64,000 nucleotides of DNA from Lachnospiraceae bacterium (GTDB taxonomy: Bacteria > Bacillota > Clostridia > Lachnospirales > Lachnospiraceae): assembly GCA_910575605.1 (NCBI GenBank), contig CAJTEW010000010.1:1-64000 (forward strand), in the 5' to 3' direction. The position numbers and the translations under genes were made by a program. A model generated the notes under the pieces. It worked only from the letters and a program-made list of their open reading frames with translations. It ran no database searches and was not told where the DNA came from. Below, one piece after another: positions 46,676 to 55,232 of the stretch; within the stretch, counting starts at the first letter, position 1, and the number at the start of each line of letters is the position of its first letter.

Positions 46676-47107
46676 CTACTCACGGTTTATTTGAAGCGAA
46701 TCCAGATATGACTGTAATATAAAAACTGCCGCAATCTTATCAATATATTTTTTGCGGTCCTCTCTTCTTATCTTATTCTCAATTAAAATTCTTTCCGCTG
46801 AAACACTGGTCAGGCGCTCATCCCACAGCTCTACCATAAGCCCTGTCCTTCTTTTTATCATCTCTCCAAATTTTATTGTCTGTTCCGCCCGTTCTCCAAT
46901 ATCACCGTTCATATGCTTCGGAAGCCCAAGAACAAGTTTTTCTGCACCATATTCCCGCACCAGTTCCTCAATGCGGGCACAGGTCTTTCTAAGCTTATTC
47001 TCTTCCTTTCGACATATAGTCTCCACCCCCTGGGCAGTCATTCCCAGCGGGTCGCTTACTGCCACCCCTACAGTTTTTGAACCATAATCAAGCCCCAAGA
47101 TTCTCAT
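46676..47107 (-). CDS. ruvX: Holliday junction resolvase RuvX/YqgF
   Basis: 143 residues with an RNase H-like fold: [19 protein letters not shown] carries the first catalytic Asp, [11 protein letters not shown] and LWDERLTS the others. Involved in 16S rRNA end processing and possibly junction cleavage. 3 bp after ireB. Confidence 0.94.
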   Translation of the reverse strand: MRILGLDYGSKTVGVAVSDPLGMTAQGVETICRKEENKLRKTCARIEELVREYGAEKLVLGLPKHMNGDIGERAEQTIKFGEMIKRRTGLMVELWDERLTSVSAERILIENKIRREDRKKYIDKIAAVFILQSYLDSLQINRE

Positions 47108-47110
47108 ATA

Positions 47111-47374
47111 TTATACCCAGCCGTTATGCCTGATATACGTCTTAAGCATCTCTTCTACTAATTCATCCCGCTCCATCTTCATGATCAGGCTCCTTGCCCC
47201 GTTATAACTCGTGATATAGGTCGGATCTCCTGACATAATATATCCTACTACCTGGTTTACCGGGTTATAGCCCTTCTCGCTCAGTGCCTTGTACACAATC
47301 TCAAGTATATCTTTTGCTTGAATTTGTGGAGCGCTTTCTACTTGGAAAAACTGGGTGTTACTTAACTCTTTCAT
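47111..47374 (-). CDS. ireB: IreB-family regulatory phosphoprotein
   Basis: 87 residues from ATG at 47374 (GGAGGACG upstream). QIQAKDILEIVYKALSEKGY and SGDPTYITSYNGARSLIMKM are family hallmarks; an N-terminal threonine in LSNTQFF is the site phosphorylated by the PASTA kinase IreK in Enterococcus. Ahead of ruvX, the usual ireB-ruvX-DUF1292 order. Confidence 0.93.
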   Translation of the reverse strand: MKELSNTQFFQVESAPQIQAKDILEIVYKALSEKGYNPVNQVVGYIMSGDPTYITSYNGARSLIMKMERDELVEEMLKTYIRHNGWV

Positions 47375-47491
47375 ATACTCACGTCCTCCGAAAATACGTT
47401 TACTGTTCACTCCGTTCACAGTAATCTTCGCAAATCCATTTAAAATTCGCTTAGCGTATGGATTTTGCTCACCCCTGAATCACTTTCTTAC

Positions 47492-47516
47492 GGACTTTGC
47501 AGTAAATGCAAAGTCC
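47492..47516. repeat. Hairpin upstream of ireB
   Basis: Perfect 10-bp arms GGACTTTGCA and TGCAAAGTCC in the 199-bp gap between mtaB and ireB. No U tract follows, so it is not an obvious terminator. Confidence 0.5.
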
Positions 47517-47573
47517 TGTATGAACAGAAACGAAAATGCTTCTTTATCATTCTACTCCATTGCCTCTAAAAAT

Positions 47574-48872
47574 TCAATGAATTATTTGTAAATGATTTTT
47601 AATTTCTACATTTACGAGCTGATTTACTAAATTTCTTTCTGTTTTCTGTCCAATTTTTACATACTCTCTTGTATGTCCCACCTGATAAATTCCGTCTTCA
47701 CGCATAACACGTTCCTCCATGAGCACCTCCTTTACTGTGCCTATAAGAGACATCTCATACGCTGTCTTCTTCTTCCTGCTAAGCTCTATAAGCTTACTGC
47801 TCCTTGCTGTCTTCACTGTTTCCGGGACTTCTCCGTCAAGCTCCGCCGCCTTCGTTCCTTCCCGCTTTGAATATTTAAATATATGGGTCTCATAGAAGTT
47901 TACTTCGTCAATAAATGCTTTAGAGCGGATAAATTCTTCCTCTGTCTCTCCCGGAAATCCCACTATAATATCTGTAGTGAGAGCCGGATTTTTATAATAT
48001 TTACGCAGAGTCTTACATTTCTCCATATATTCTTCTGCTGTATAACGGCGGTTCATTCTTTTTAATGTCTCGTCACATCCACTTTGAAGCGACAGGTGAA
48101 AATGAGGACATACCTTCGTAAGAATGCTTATCTCTTCTACAAACTCTTCTGTAATAATCCGCGGCTCTAATGAACCCAGACGAATTCTCTGAATCCCGGG
48201 TATCTTATGAACCTTTTGAATCAAGGACAGAAGGTTCTCCCCTGTATCAGCACCATAGGAACTTAAGTGGATTCCTGTGAGCACTACCTCTTTGTACCCT
48301 CCTTTAGAAAGGGCAGATGCCTCTTTTAGAACCTCACCAATTCCCCGGCTTCTCACCCTTCCTCTCGCATAGGGAATGATGCAGTAGGAGCAGAACTGGT
48401 TACATCCGTCCTGAACCTTAATATATGCTCTTGTATGCTCTGCAGTGCGGGTCAGGGAAAGCTCCTCATATTCCTTCATCTGCCCTATTTTAAGAAGCTC
48501 TGTCTGTGTGCCCCCAGCTCTTCCTGTCCCAGCGTTTTTTTCATATTCTTCAAGAATCGTGACAATATCCTTCTTCCTGTTATTTCCCACAACAATATCA
48601 ATTTCTGGGTCCAAAGCCTCTCCTTTTGTCTGTGCATAGCAGCCCGCTGCCACAATTACAGCCTCAGGGTTTAACTTTCTTGCCCTATGAAGCATCTGTC
48701 TGGATTTGCGATCAGCCATGTTCGTCACTGTACATGTATTGATAATATAAATGTCTGCCTTTTCCCAAAAGGGCACAATCTTATAACCATTCTCCTCTAA
48801 TAATTCCTGCATGGCCTCCGTTTCATATGCATTTACCTTACAGCCCAGGTTGTGAAGTGCTGCTCTTTTCAT
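47574..48872 (-). CDS. mtaB: tRNA t6A37 methylthiotransferase MtaB
   Basis: 432 residues from ATG at 48872 (AGGAGAAAT upstream). N-terminal UPF0004 domain (LHNLGCKVNAYETEAM), radical SAM cluster in CNQFCSYCIIPYARG, and a C-terminal TRAM domain. It adds a methylthio group to t6A37 in tRNAs reading ANN codons. Divergent from the HPr-like gene. Confidence 0.93.
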   Translation of the reverse strand: MKRAALHNLGCKVNAYETEAMQELLEENGYKIVPFWEKADIYIINTCTVTNMADRKSRQMLHRARKLNPEAVIVAAGCYAQTKGEALDPEIDIVVGNNRKKDIVTILEEYEKNAGTGRAGGTQTELLKIGQMKEYEELSLTRTAEHTRAYIKVQDGCNQFCSYCIIPYARGRVRSRGIGEVLKEASALSKGGYKEVVLTGIHLSSYGADTGENLLSLIQKVHKIPGIQRIRLGSLEPRIITEEFVEEISILTKVCPHFHLSLQSGCDETLKRMNRRYTAEEYMEKCKTLRKYYKNPALTTDIIVGFPGETEEEFIRSKAFIDEVNFYETHIFKYSKREGTKAAELDGEVPETVKTARSSKLIELSRKKKTAYEMSLIGTVKEVLMEERVMREDGIYQVGHTREYVKIGQKTERNLVNQLVNVEIKNHLQIIH

Positions 48873-48985
48873 GTCAATTTCTCCTAATTTCCTCCATATC
48901 TTTGGCAAATTGTTCCTTGACTTTTCCATAGGATGCTCTTAAGATAAGTATATAATACAAATTTGTAACAAAGAGGAGGTTTTTT

Positions 48986-49222
48986 ATGAAAACAGTATTG
49001 ATTTCTTTAAATTCAATTGATAAGGTTAAATCCTTTGTAAATTCAATTACAAAGTTTGATTATGATTTTGATCTGGTATCCGGCAGATATGTAATTGATG
49101 CAAAGTCTATTATGGGTATTTTCAGTCTGGATCTGTCCAAACCGATTGAACTTAACATTCATGCAGGCGAGCCTGACATGGACAACATTCTTTCATCATT
49201 AAAAGATTACCTTGTTGACTGA
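48986..49222 (+). CDS. HPr-like protein lacking the catalytic histidine (Crh-like)
   Basis: 78 residues with the HPr fold: FDYDFDLVSGRYVIDAKSIM followed by GIFSLDLSKPIEL. The Ser46-like regulatory serine is present at 41 (KSIMGIFSL), but the His15 region reads LNSIDKVKSF without histidine. Thus it cannot carry PTS phosphate and may act as a Crh-type regulator, or be unrelated in role. AGAGGAGG precedes the ATG; TATAAT at 48951-48956 is a likely -10. Monocistronic, strong terminator after. Confidence 0.8.
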   Translation: MKTVLISLNSIDKVKSFVNSITKFDYDFDLVSGRYVIDAKSIMGIFSLDLSKPIELNIHAGEPDMDNILSSLKDYLVD

Positions 49223-49250
49223 ACATAACTGACTAATCATGACCGGCATA

Positions 49251-49280
49251 GAACGGACCCTTATGTAAAGGGTCCGTTTT
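49251..49280. terminator. Bidirectional terminator
   Basis: AACGGACCCTT with AAGGGTCCGTT, followed by TTTTT on the plus strand; it serves the HPr-like gene and probably thiI. Confidence 0.9.
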
Positions 49281-50465
49281 TTACCCTATCTTTATAATTT
49301 CCTCTGTTGTAACGGCAGCTTCAAAAAGCTCCTCTATCCTTTCACACAGCCTCTCTTCAGAGCGGCGTATCACCTCTACATCCGGCTTCGTTACGGGATG
49401 CTTTGCCACAAAAATCGTACAGCAGTCCTCATAAGGCTGGATAGAGGTCTCAAAGGTACCGATTTTCTCTGCAGTTTCTACAATATCCCGCTTATCAAAG
49501 CCTATCAGAGGACGGTAAACTGGCATCTGACACACATCGTTGGTCGCTGCCAGGCTCTGCATGGTCTGGCTTGCCACCTGACCGATACTCTCTCCTGTAA
49601 TCAGCCCAAGACATTTGCTCTTCCCTGAAAAATGTTCTGCAATACGCATCATATATCGCCGCATGATAATCGTCAGCTCATCATGGGGACACTGGTCGTA
49701 AATATACAGCTGTATATCTGTGAAATTCACCACATGAAGCTTTATGGGCCCTGCATATCTAGAAACAATTTCCGCCAGGTCCACAACCTTCTGCTTTGCC
49801 CTCTCACTGGTATACGGCGGCGCATGGAAATAAACTGCCTCGAGCTCCACTCCACGCTTTGCAATCATATATCCTGCCACAGGGCTGTCAATGCCACCGG
49901 ACAAAAGAAGCATTGCCTTTCCGTTTGTTCCCACAGGCATACCGCCTGCCCCGGGGATAACTTGTGAATAGACATAGATGCCGTCCGTCCGCACCTCCAC
50001 ATTCAACATGACATCCGGGTGGTGTACATCTACCCGGATATCTGGAAATGCATAAAGAACCGCTTCTCCCAAATCGCGGCTGATTTCCATAGAATTCTTT
50101 GGATAGGACTTTTTCGCCCTTCTTGTCTCTACTTTAAATGTAAGTTTTTTTTCTGGATAAATCTCATCCATGTATGACACAACATCCTTCTTAAGCTCCT
50201 CAAAGCCTTCATCTTTAAGCCTTACTACCGGACAAATGCCCACAAGTCCGAATACCCTCTTAAGATGCTCTACCGTGTCCTCATAATCGTACTCTCCCTC
50301 ACAGTCCACATAGATTCTTGCCTGGGATTTATACACCTTAAACTCTCCGTCTACCTTAGAAAGGGCTCTTTTTACCTGGCGTACCAGGGCATCCTCAAAC
50401 AGATAACGGTTCTTTCCCTTGATTCCTATTTCCCCGTATTTTAATAAAAACGTAGAAAAACGCAT
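49281..50465 (-). CDS. thiI: tRNA 4-thiouridine synthase ThiI
   Basis: 394 residues: N-terminal ferredoxin-like and THUMP domains (about 1-165), then a PP-loop ATPase LLLSGGIDSPVAGYM. No C-terminal rhodanese domain, the short form found in many Firmicutes. Uses sulfur from the cysteine desulfurase encoded 27 bp upstream to make s4U8 in tRNA. Confidence 0.95.
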   Translation of the reverse strand: MRFSTFLLKYGEIGIKGKNRYLFEDALVRQVKRALSKVDGEFKVYKSQARIYVDCEGEYDYEDTVEHLKRVFGLVGICPVVRLKDEGFEELKKDVVSYMDEIYPEKKLTFKVETRRAKKSYPKNSMEISRDLGEAVLYAFPDIRVDVHHPDVMLNVEVRTDGIYVYSQVIPGAGGMPVGTNGKAMLLLSGGIDSPVAGYMIAKRGVELEAVYFHAPPYTSERAKQKVVDLAEIVSRYAGPIKLHVVNFTDIQLYIYDQCPHDELTIIMRRYMMRIAEHFSGKSKCLGLITGESIGQVASQTMQSLAATNDVCQMPVYRPLIGFDKRDIVETAEKIGTFETSIQPYEDCCTIFVAKHPVTKPDVEVIRRSEERLCERIEELFEAAVTTEEIIKIG

Positions 50466-50492
50466 ATTATTTTCTCCTCTTTCTGATTTCCA

Positions 50493-51650
50493 TCAACGTC
50501 TGGTATATTTTCGAAGCATAGGTACTATATTATACAAAGTATCCAGCGTATAGTCAATTTCCTCCAGTGTCGTGAATTCCGACATACTGAAGCGCAAAGT
50601 AGCGTCCAAAAACTCCTGGCCCGCACCTATTCCCCGAAGAACTCCGCTCACCTGCGGATGGTTTGAGGCGCAGGCAGAACCTGACGATACATAGATCCCC
50701 TTATCCTCCAGAGCATGGAGCAGTACTTCACTCCTAATTCCTGCAAAGCCTACACTGATAATATGGGGTGCTGACGTTTCATCATAAAGCCCATGGACAG
50801 TAGTATTCTTAATTCTTGTGACACCCTCAATAAAATGTTGTTTAAGTCCCCGCATTTTCTCAACTTTTTCATCAAGATTCTCATAAATTGTCCGGGCTGC
50901 AAGGGAAAGTCCTGCAATTCCGGCCACATTTTCTGTCCCGGAACGAATGTTTTTTTGCTGCTCTCCCCCAAAAACAATAGGTTTAATCTTTACATTCTCT
51001 TCAATATACAAAGCCCCTATTCCCTTAGGTCCGTGAATCTTGTGTCCGCTTATGGAGCACATATCTACTTTAAGCCGTTTGGGATAAATCCTATATTTTC
51101 CAAATCCCTGCACAGCATCCACATGAAAAAGAATATTTTTGTTATAAGCCTTTACAATCCCGGCCGCCTCCTGGATTGGCTGAACTGAACCCACTTCATT
51201 ATTTACATACATAATCGACACTAGAATCGTATCCTCGCAGAGGGCCTCCTTAAGCGCTTCCAGACGAATTCTCCCATACCTGTCTACAGGAAGAAATGTA
51301 ACGCGGTACCCCTCCTCTTCGAGATAGCGCATGGTATTAATGATTGCCGGATGCTCAATAGCTGAGGTTATCAGATGCTTCCCCAGGCGGTTATTCGCTC
51401 TTGCAGCCCCGATAAGTGCAAGATTATCACTCTCGGTACCGCCGGATGTAAAGAAAATCTCTTTTTCCTTTACCTTACACAGCTTAGCCAGTGTCTCTTT
51501 TGCTTCTTTTATATACTTTTCTGCCTCAACACCCTTCCTGTGCATGGAAGACGGATTCCCATAATCCTCGCACATTACCTTTCTCACAAGCTCTCCAACA
51601 CTATCATAAGCTCTCGTCGTGGCAGAATTATCCAGATATACTTCCTTCAT
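50493..51650 (-). CDS. Cysteine desulfurase (IscS/NifS family)
   Basis: 385 residues. PLP lysine in SISGHKIHGPKGIG and the persulfide cysteine in SSGSACAS. As the gene directly precedes thiI, it is probably the NifZ-type dedicated sulfur donor for tRNA thiolation, although a general Fe-S role is not excluded. Confidence 0.93.
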   Translation of the reverse strand: MKEVYLDNSATTRAYDSVGELVRKVMCEDYGNPSSMHRKGVEAEKYIKEAKETLAKLCKVKEKEIFFTSGGTESDNLALIGAARANNRLGKHLITSAIEHPAIINTMRYLEEEGYRVTFLPVDRYGRIRLEALKEALCEDTILVSIMYVNNEVGSVQPIQEAAGIVKAYNKNILFHVDAVQGFGKYRIYPKRLKVDMCSISGHKIHGPKGIGALYIEENVKIKPIVFGGEQQKNIRSGTENVAGIAGLSLAARTIYENLDEKVEKMRGLKQHFIEGVTRIKNTTVHGLYDETSAPHIISVGFAGIRSEVLLHALEDKGIYVSSGSACASNHPQVSGVLRGIGAGQEFLDATLRFSMSEFTTLEEIDYTLDTLYNIVPMLRKYTRR

Positions 51651-51690
51651 TTACTCACTTCCTGTTTTGTTTTTTTATTATCAGAATATG

Positions 51691-52479
51691 TTACTTCCCT
51701 TCTAAATGGAACATGAGAATAGAAACTATTGAAAGGCCTGCTGTCTCTGTGCGAAGAATCCGCTTTCCAAGAGTGATTTCCTTTGCCCCTGCCTTACAAG
51801 CAAGCAGTACCTCATCCCGATCAAAGCCGCCTTCCGGACCGATAAATATCCCCACCGACTTCCCGGGTTTTATTCCCTCAATCACCTGTTTCGTCTCTTC
51901 CATTCCCTCATAAAGCTCATAGGGAAACAAAATTACATCAAGCTCTTCTGCCTTCTTAAGAGCCTCCTCATAAGAAAGAACCTCCGTTACCTGGGGGATA
52001 ATTCCCCTTCCCGCCTGCTTTGCAGCACTCTGTGCAATCTGCTGCCACCTATCCCTTTTTTTCTCTGCCTTCTTCTCGTCCAGCTTAACGATACAGCGCT
52101 TCATAGCTGTGGGAATAATCTCATAAACACCAAGCTCCACACATTTCTGTACAATCAGCTCCATCTTGTCCTGTTTGGGAAGCCCTTGGAACAAATAGAT
52201 GCGGGAGGGAAGCTCCCTCGTATCCTCCTCTATGGAAATCACTTGAAGTACTGCCCTGCCTGCCCTATTCCTGTCCTCTTCTGTACTGCCTTTCTCTCTG
52301 CCGGCTTCCGCCTCATAATCACAAAGCTCACACAAATAACGGCAGTTGTTTCCGTCGCTTACCATCAGCCGTTCTCCCCGATGCATGCGAAGCACATTTT
52401 TCATATGATTCACATCAAAACCTTCAATATAAATCTTCTCTCCTTCCACCTGGGAAGGAGTAACAAAAAAGCTATGCAT
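51691..52479 (-). CDS. rsmE: 16S rRNA m3U1498 methyltransferase RsmE
   Basis: 262 residues with an N-terminal PUA-like domain (MHSFFVTPSQVEGEKIYIEG) and a SPOUT knot, GIFIGPEGGFDRDEV and LGKRILRTETAG. An extra acidic stretch at about 60-75 (GREKGSTEEDRNRAG). Overlaps the prmA end by 8 bp; prmA-rsmE is a conserved pair. Confidence 0.95.
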   Translation of the reverse strand: MHSFFVTPSQVEGEKIYIEGFDVNHMKNVLRMHRGERLMVSDGNNCRYLCELCDYEAEAGREKGSTEEDRNRAGRAVLQVISIEEDTRELPSRIYLFQGLPKQDKMELIVQKCVELGVYEIIPTAMKRCIVKLDEKKAEKKRDRWQQIAQSAAKQAGRGIIPQVTEVLSYEEALKKAEELDVILFPYELYEGMEETKQVIEGIKPGKSVGIFIGPEGGFDRDEVLLACKAGAKEITLGKRILRTETAGLSIVSILMFHLEGK

Positions 52480-53431
52480 CTCTTTTCCTCGCTGTAACAG
52501 ATACCCATTCTCCCTGATGATTCACCTCCAGAATCTCAAGGCCTGCCTCTTTCACAGTCTCTACAACCGTCACTTCCTTATCATCTATAATACCACTTGT
52601 AATATAGATTCCCCCCGGCTTCATTTGATTTACGATAACCGGAGTGAGAGGCACAAGCACCTCTGCTAGAATATTTGCTGCCACAATATCATATTTTCCA
52701 TATCCAATCTTGTCCTGCACTGCCTTATCATCAATAATATTGCCAAGTATCACTTCATAGCAGTCCTCTGTGATTCCGTTTTCCTCCATATTCTCGCAGG
52801 CTGCAGTGATAGCGCAGGGATCAAGATCTGTGCCCACTGAATATTCGGCGCCAAACTTAAGGGCAAGCATCCCTAGAATGCCACTTCCGCATCCTACATC
52901 CAGCACGCGATCTCCTGCCTTCACATAATTTTTAAGCGCCCGGATACAGAGCTGAGTCGTCTCATGCATACCTGTCCCAAAGGCTGTGCCCGGGTCAATG
53001 TGAATGATAAGCTTTCCTTCATCTTCAGCCTTTACCTTTTCCCAGGACGGTATGACAAGAATATCGTCAATATAAAACTGGTGAAAATACTTCTTCCAGT
53101 TATTCATCCAGTCCACATCCTCGGTCTGGGACTCTTCAATGGTGCACTCCCCTACATTCACATATGCACGCATTTCCTCAAGCTCCTTTCCTACATTCAA
53201 TAGAAGCTCCTTTGTCTTCTCACCTTCTTCCAGATAAAAGGTCAGGTACGCACTTCCGTCGTCCTCTGGAATATCCGGCAGGATATCCACAAACATCTGG
53301 TCCTTTTCCTCCTTTGTAAGAGGCACCTTGTCCTCAATCTGCACACCCTCCACGCCAAGGTCATAAAGCATGCTGCTTACAATGTCCTCTGCTTCTGTTG
53401 TTGTCTTTAAACGAAATTTATTCCATTTCAT
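52472..53431 (-). CDS. prmA: Ribosomal protein L11 methyltransferase PrmA
   Basis: 319 residues: substrate-binding N-domain, then SAM domain with DPGTAFGTGMHETTQL and VLDVGCGSGILGM, and the motif VAANILAEVL. Trimethylates L11. First gene of the prmA-rsmE-desulfurase-thiI run. Confidence 0.96.
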   Translation of the reverse strand: MKWNKFRLKTTTEAEDIVSSMLYDLGVEGVQIEDKVPLTKEEKDQMFVDILPDIPEDDGSAYLTFYLEEGEKTKELLLNVGKELEEMRAYVNVGECTIEESQTEDVDWMNNWKKYFHQFYIDDILVIPSWEKVKAEDEGKLIIHIDPGTAFGTGMHETTQLCIRALKNYVKAGDRVLDVGCGSGILGMLALKFGAEYSVGTDLDPCAITAACENMEENGITEDCYEVILGNIIDDKAVQDKIGYGKYDIVAANILAEVLVPLTPVIVNQMKPGGIYITSGIIDDKEVTVVETVKEAGLEILEVNHQGEWVSVTARKRDA

Positions 53432-53461
53432 ATAATGCTTCTCCCTGATAATCTTGAAAAT

Positions 53462-53497
53462 AAGTCCGAAAAGCTATAAATATAGTTTTTCGGACTT
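53462..53497. terminator. Terminator
   Basis: A 17-bp stem (53462-53478 with 53481-53497, one G-U) follows the gene ending at 53504 on the minus strand. Confidence 0.8.
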
Positions 53498-53503
53498 GTG
53501 CCA

Positions 53504-55111
53504 TTAATCCAAATCAACAATATCAACCTTAAAGGCATCATCCTTTTCCTGATGTCCCGGTCTCTCCATTGCAAGATCCTCCATAAGCTCGCCCAGTCCG
53601 TCCGTGTCGTCCAAGTCGCTGATGCGCATGCTCCGGCGGACTGCTTTTGTATCGTATTTCTTTATATTCTTATCGGAGAAAATATCGTCCTCCTCCTCGA
53701 AATCTTCCTCATCAAAATCATCCTCATCAAAGTCTGCCATCCCGAAGGCTTTTATTTTGGAGGGACTCTCTTTTAAGTTATCCTCCTCAAAATCTTCCTC
53801 GTCAAAGTCGTCTTCATCGAAATCATCTTCGTCGAAGTCATCCTCGTCAAAATCATCTTCATCCTCAAAGAAATTGTCCTGATACTTATGACGGGCTGCC
53901 TTAGCTGCCACACCTGATTTGGATTTTTTGTCCTTTACTGCCGGCTTTTCCGGTTCTCCATCTTCCATATCAATGCCATACTCATCATAAAGATCGTCAA
54001 GCTCCAGATTACGATTACGAAGCTTTACTGCAAGAACTATGATAAGTATAAAAACAGCAAGGCTTCCTAATCCCATAATACCAACCATCAATTGAAGGTG
54101 GTTGTCTACAAGACCCCGGATTTTTCCTATTAAGGAGCTGTCATTATCCTTTTTTTCCTCTTTTGCTGAAATCTCAATCCGCTGATAAGTACCTTCTCCC
54201 ACATCATACTGATAATAGCCTGTCTTTCCGCTGCTATTCATAGCATGTAGAATATAATACCCATCATGTTCATTATCCTGCCATACAGGAAATTCCTTCT
54301 CATTGAGGGTCAGCTTTGCTTCCTGATAGCTGTTCGGAAGCTTTACCTTAGAAGTATCACTTAATACAACAATAGATGTAGTATCTGAGATTGTAATCTC
54401 CTCATACGGAGAAAAGGTTGCGTTTTCATCATTATAAATATAAAACTCTCCTGAATTCTGTCCCCCCAACAGATATCCAAGATAAATCATCCCGGATTCA
54501 TTGGTTACCATCTGCCGCTCCTGGCCGTCTAGTGTAACAGAAGTCCTTGTATATCCTGTCGGAATATCTGCATCTGCAAAATTATCAGTCAACGTATAGG
54601 AAGTACCATTCACTTCCACCTGCATATCTCCTGCGGATGCCGTCGGCGCGGCAGAGTCCGTTTTGATTTTCGACGGATCACCAGGTCCGATTGATACTGT
54701 GGAATCGCCCTCCTCAAATAACAATGTGGCTCCATAACCTGATGTAACTGATACATCCGCCAAAGACACCTTTGCACTTCCTTCCGCCAAAGCCTGGAAC
54801 TGCATTGTAAAGGATACCTCTGTAGTCCCGCCTGTTCCGGTATAGACAAGTGAGCCGCTTCCGTTTTCACTGACTCCTTCACCTGACTCAAATCTAAGAG
54901 ATGCGCTGTCATAGCTTAGACTTATTTTAACATCTCCAAGCTCCCCTGTATCCGAGCGCACAACACACTTTACGTCTACCATCTCTCCTACTGCTGTTTC
55001 CGGGTCTGTAAAGGTGATACTGCCGTCTGCCGCATAAGCAGTCATCGGAACACATAGTACATAAAATACTAATGCCAGTAAAACAGCATTAATTTTTTTC
55101 ACTGCTTTCAT
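53504..55111 (-). CDS. Cohesin-like domain membrane protein with acidic cytoplasmic repeat
   Basis: 535 residues. A signal peptide (about 1-28, ending AYAADG), a cohesin-type beta domain (about 30-140; VGEMVDVKCVVRSD, LGDVKISLSYDSASLRFESG), a second beta region (about 165-320), one membrane helix (about 343-367) and a cytoplasmic tail. The tail carries DFDED/DFDEE repeated about seven times (about 415-490). The cohesin fold suggests binding of a dockerin or glycan partner outside; the acidic tail may bind basic cytoplasmic partners. No dockerin is seen in this window. Confidence 0.75.
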   Translation of the reverse strand: MKAVKKINAVLLALVFYVLCVPMTAYAADGSITFTDPETAVGEMVDVKCVVRSDTGELGDVKISLSYDSASLRFESGEGVSENGSGSLVYTGTGGTTEVSFTMQFQALAEGSAKVSLADVSVTSGYGATLLFEEGDSTVSIGPGDPSKIKTDSAAPTASAGDMQVEVNGTSYTLTDNFADADIPTGYTRTSVTLDGQERQMVTNESGMIYLGYLLGGQNSGEFYIYNDENATFSPYEEITISDTTSIVVLSDTSKVKLPNSYQEAKLTLNEKEFPVWQDNEHDGYYILHAMNSSGKTGYYQYDVGEGTYQRIEISAKEEKKDNDSSLIGKIRGLVDNHLQLMVGIMGLGSLAVFILIIVLAVKLRNRNLELDDLYDEYGIDMEDGEPEKPAVKDKKSKSGVAAKAARHKYQDNFFEDEDDFDEDDFDEDDFDEDDFDEEDFEEDNLKESPSKIKAFGMADFDEDDFDEEDFEEEDDIFSDKNIKKYDTKAVRRSMRISDLDDTDGLGELMEDLAMERPGHQEKDDAFKVDIVDLD

Positions 55112-55232
55112 GTCTTATATCCTCTTTCCTCTTTGGAATTGTATTATACCAGTTTATTTTACCATATACCTAAAAAATTTTCTACTTTTTGACAAACAAT
55201 TCATATCACAATTATTACTTTCCAGTATTATC

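Noticed and set aside
53604-53904. Serine-rich and basic ORFs opposite the acidic repeat
   Set aside because: Produced by reading the GAC/GAA repeat DNA in reverse; no start context.
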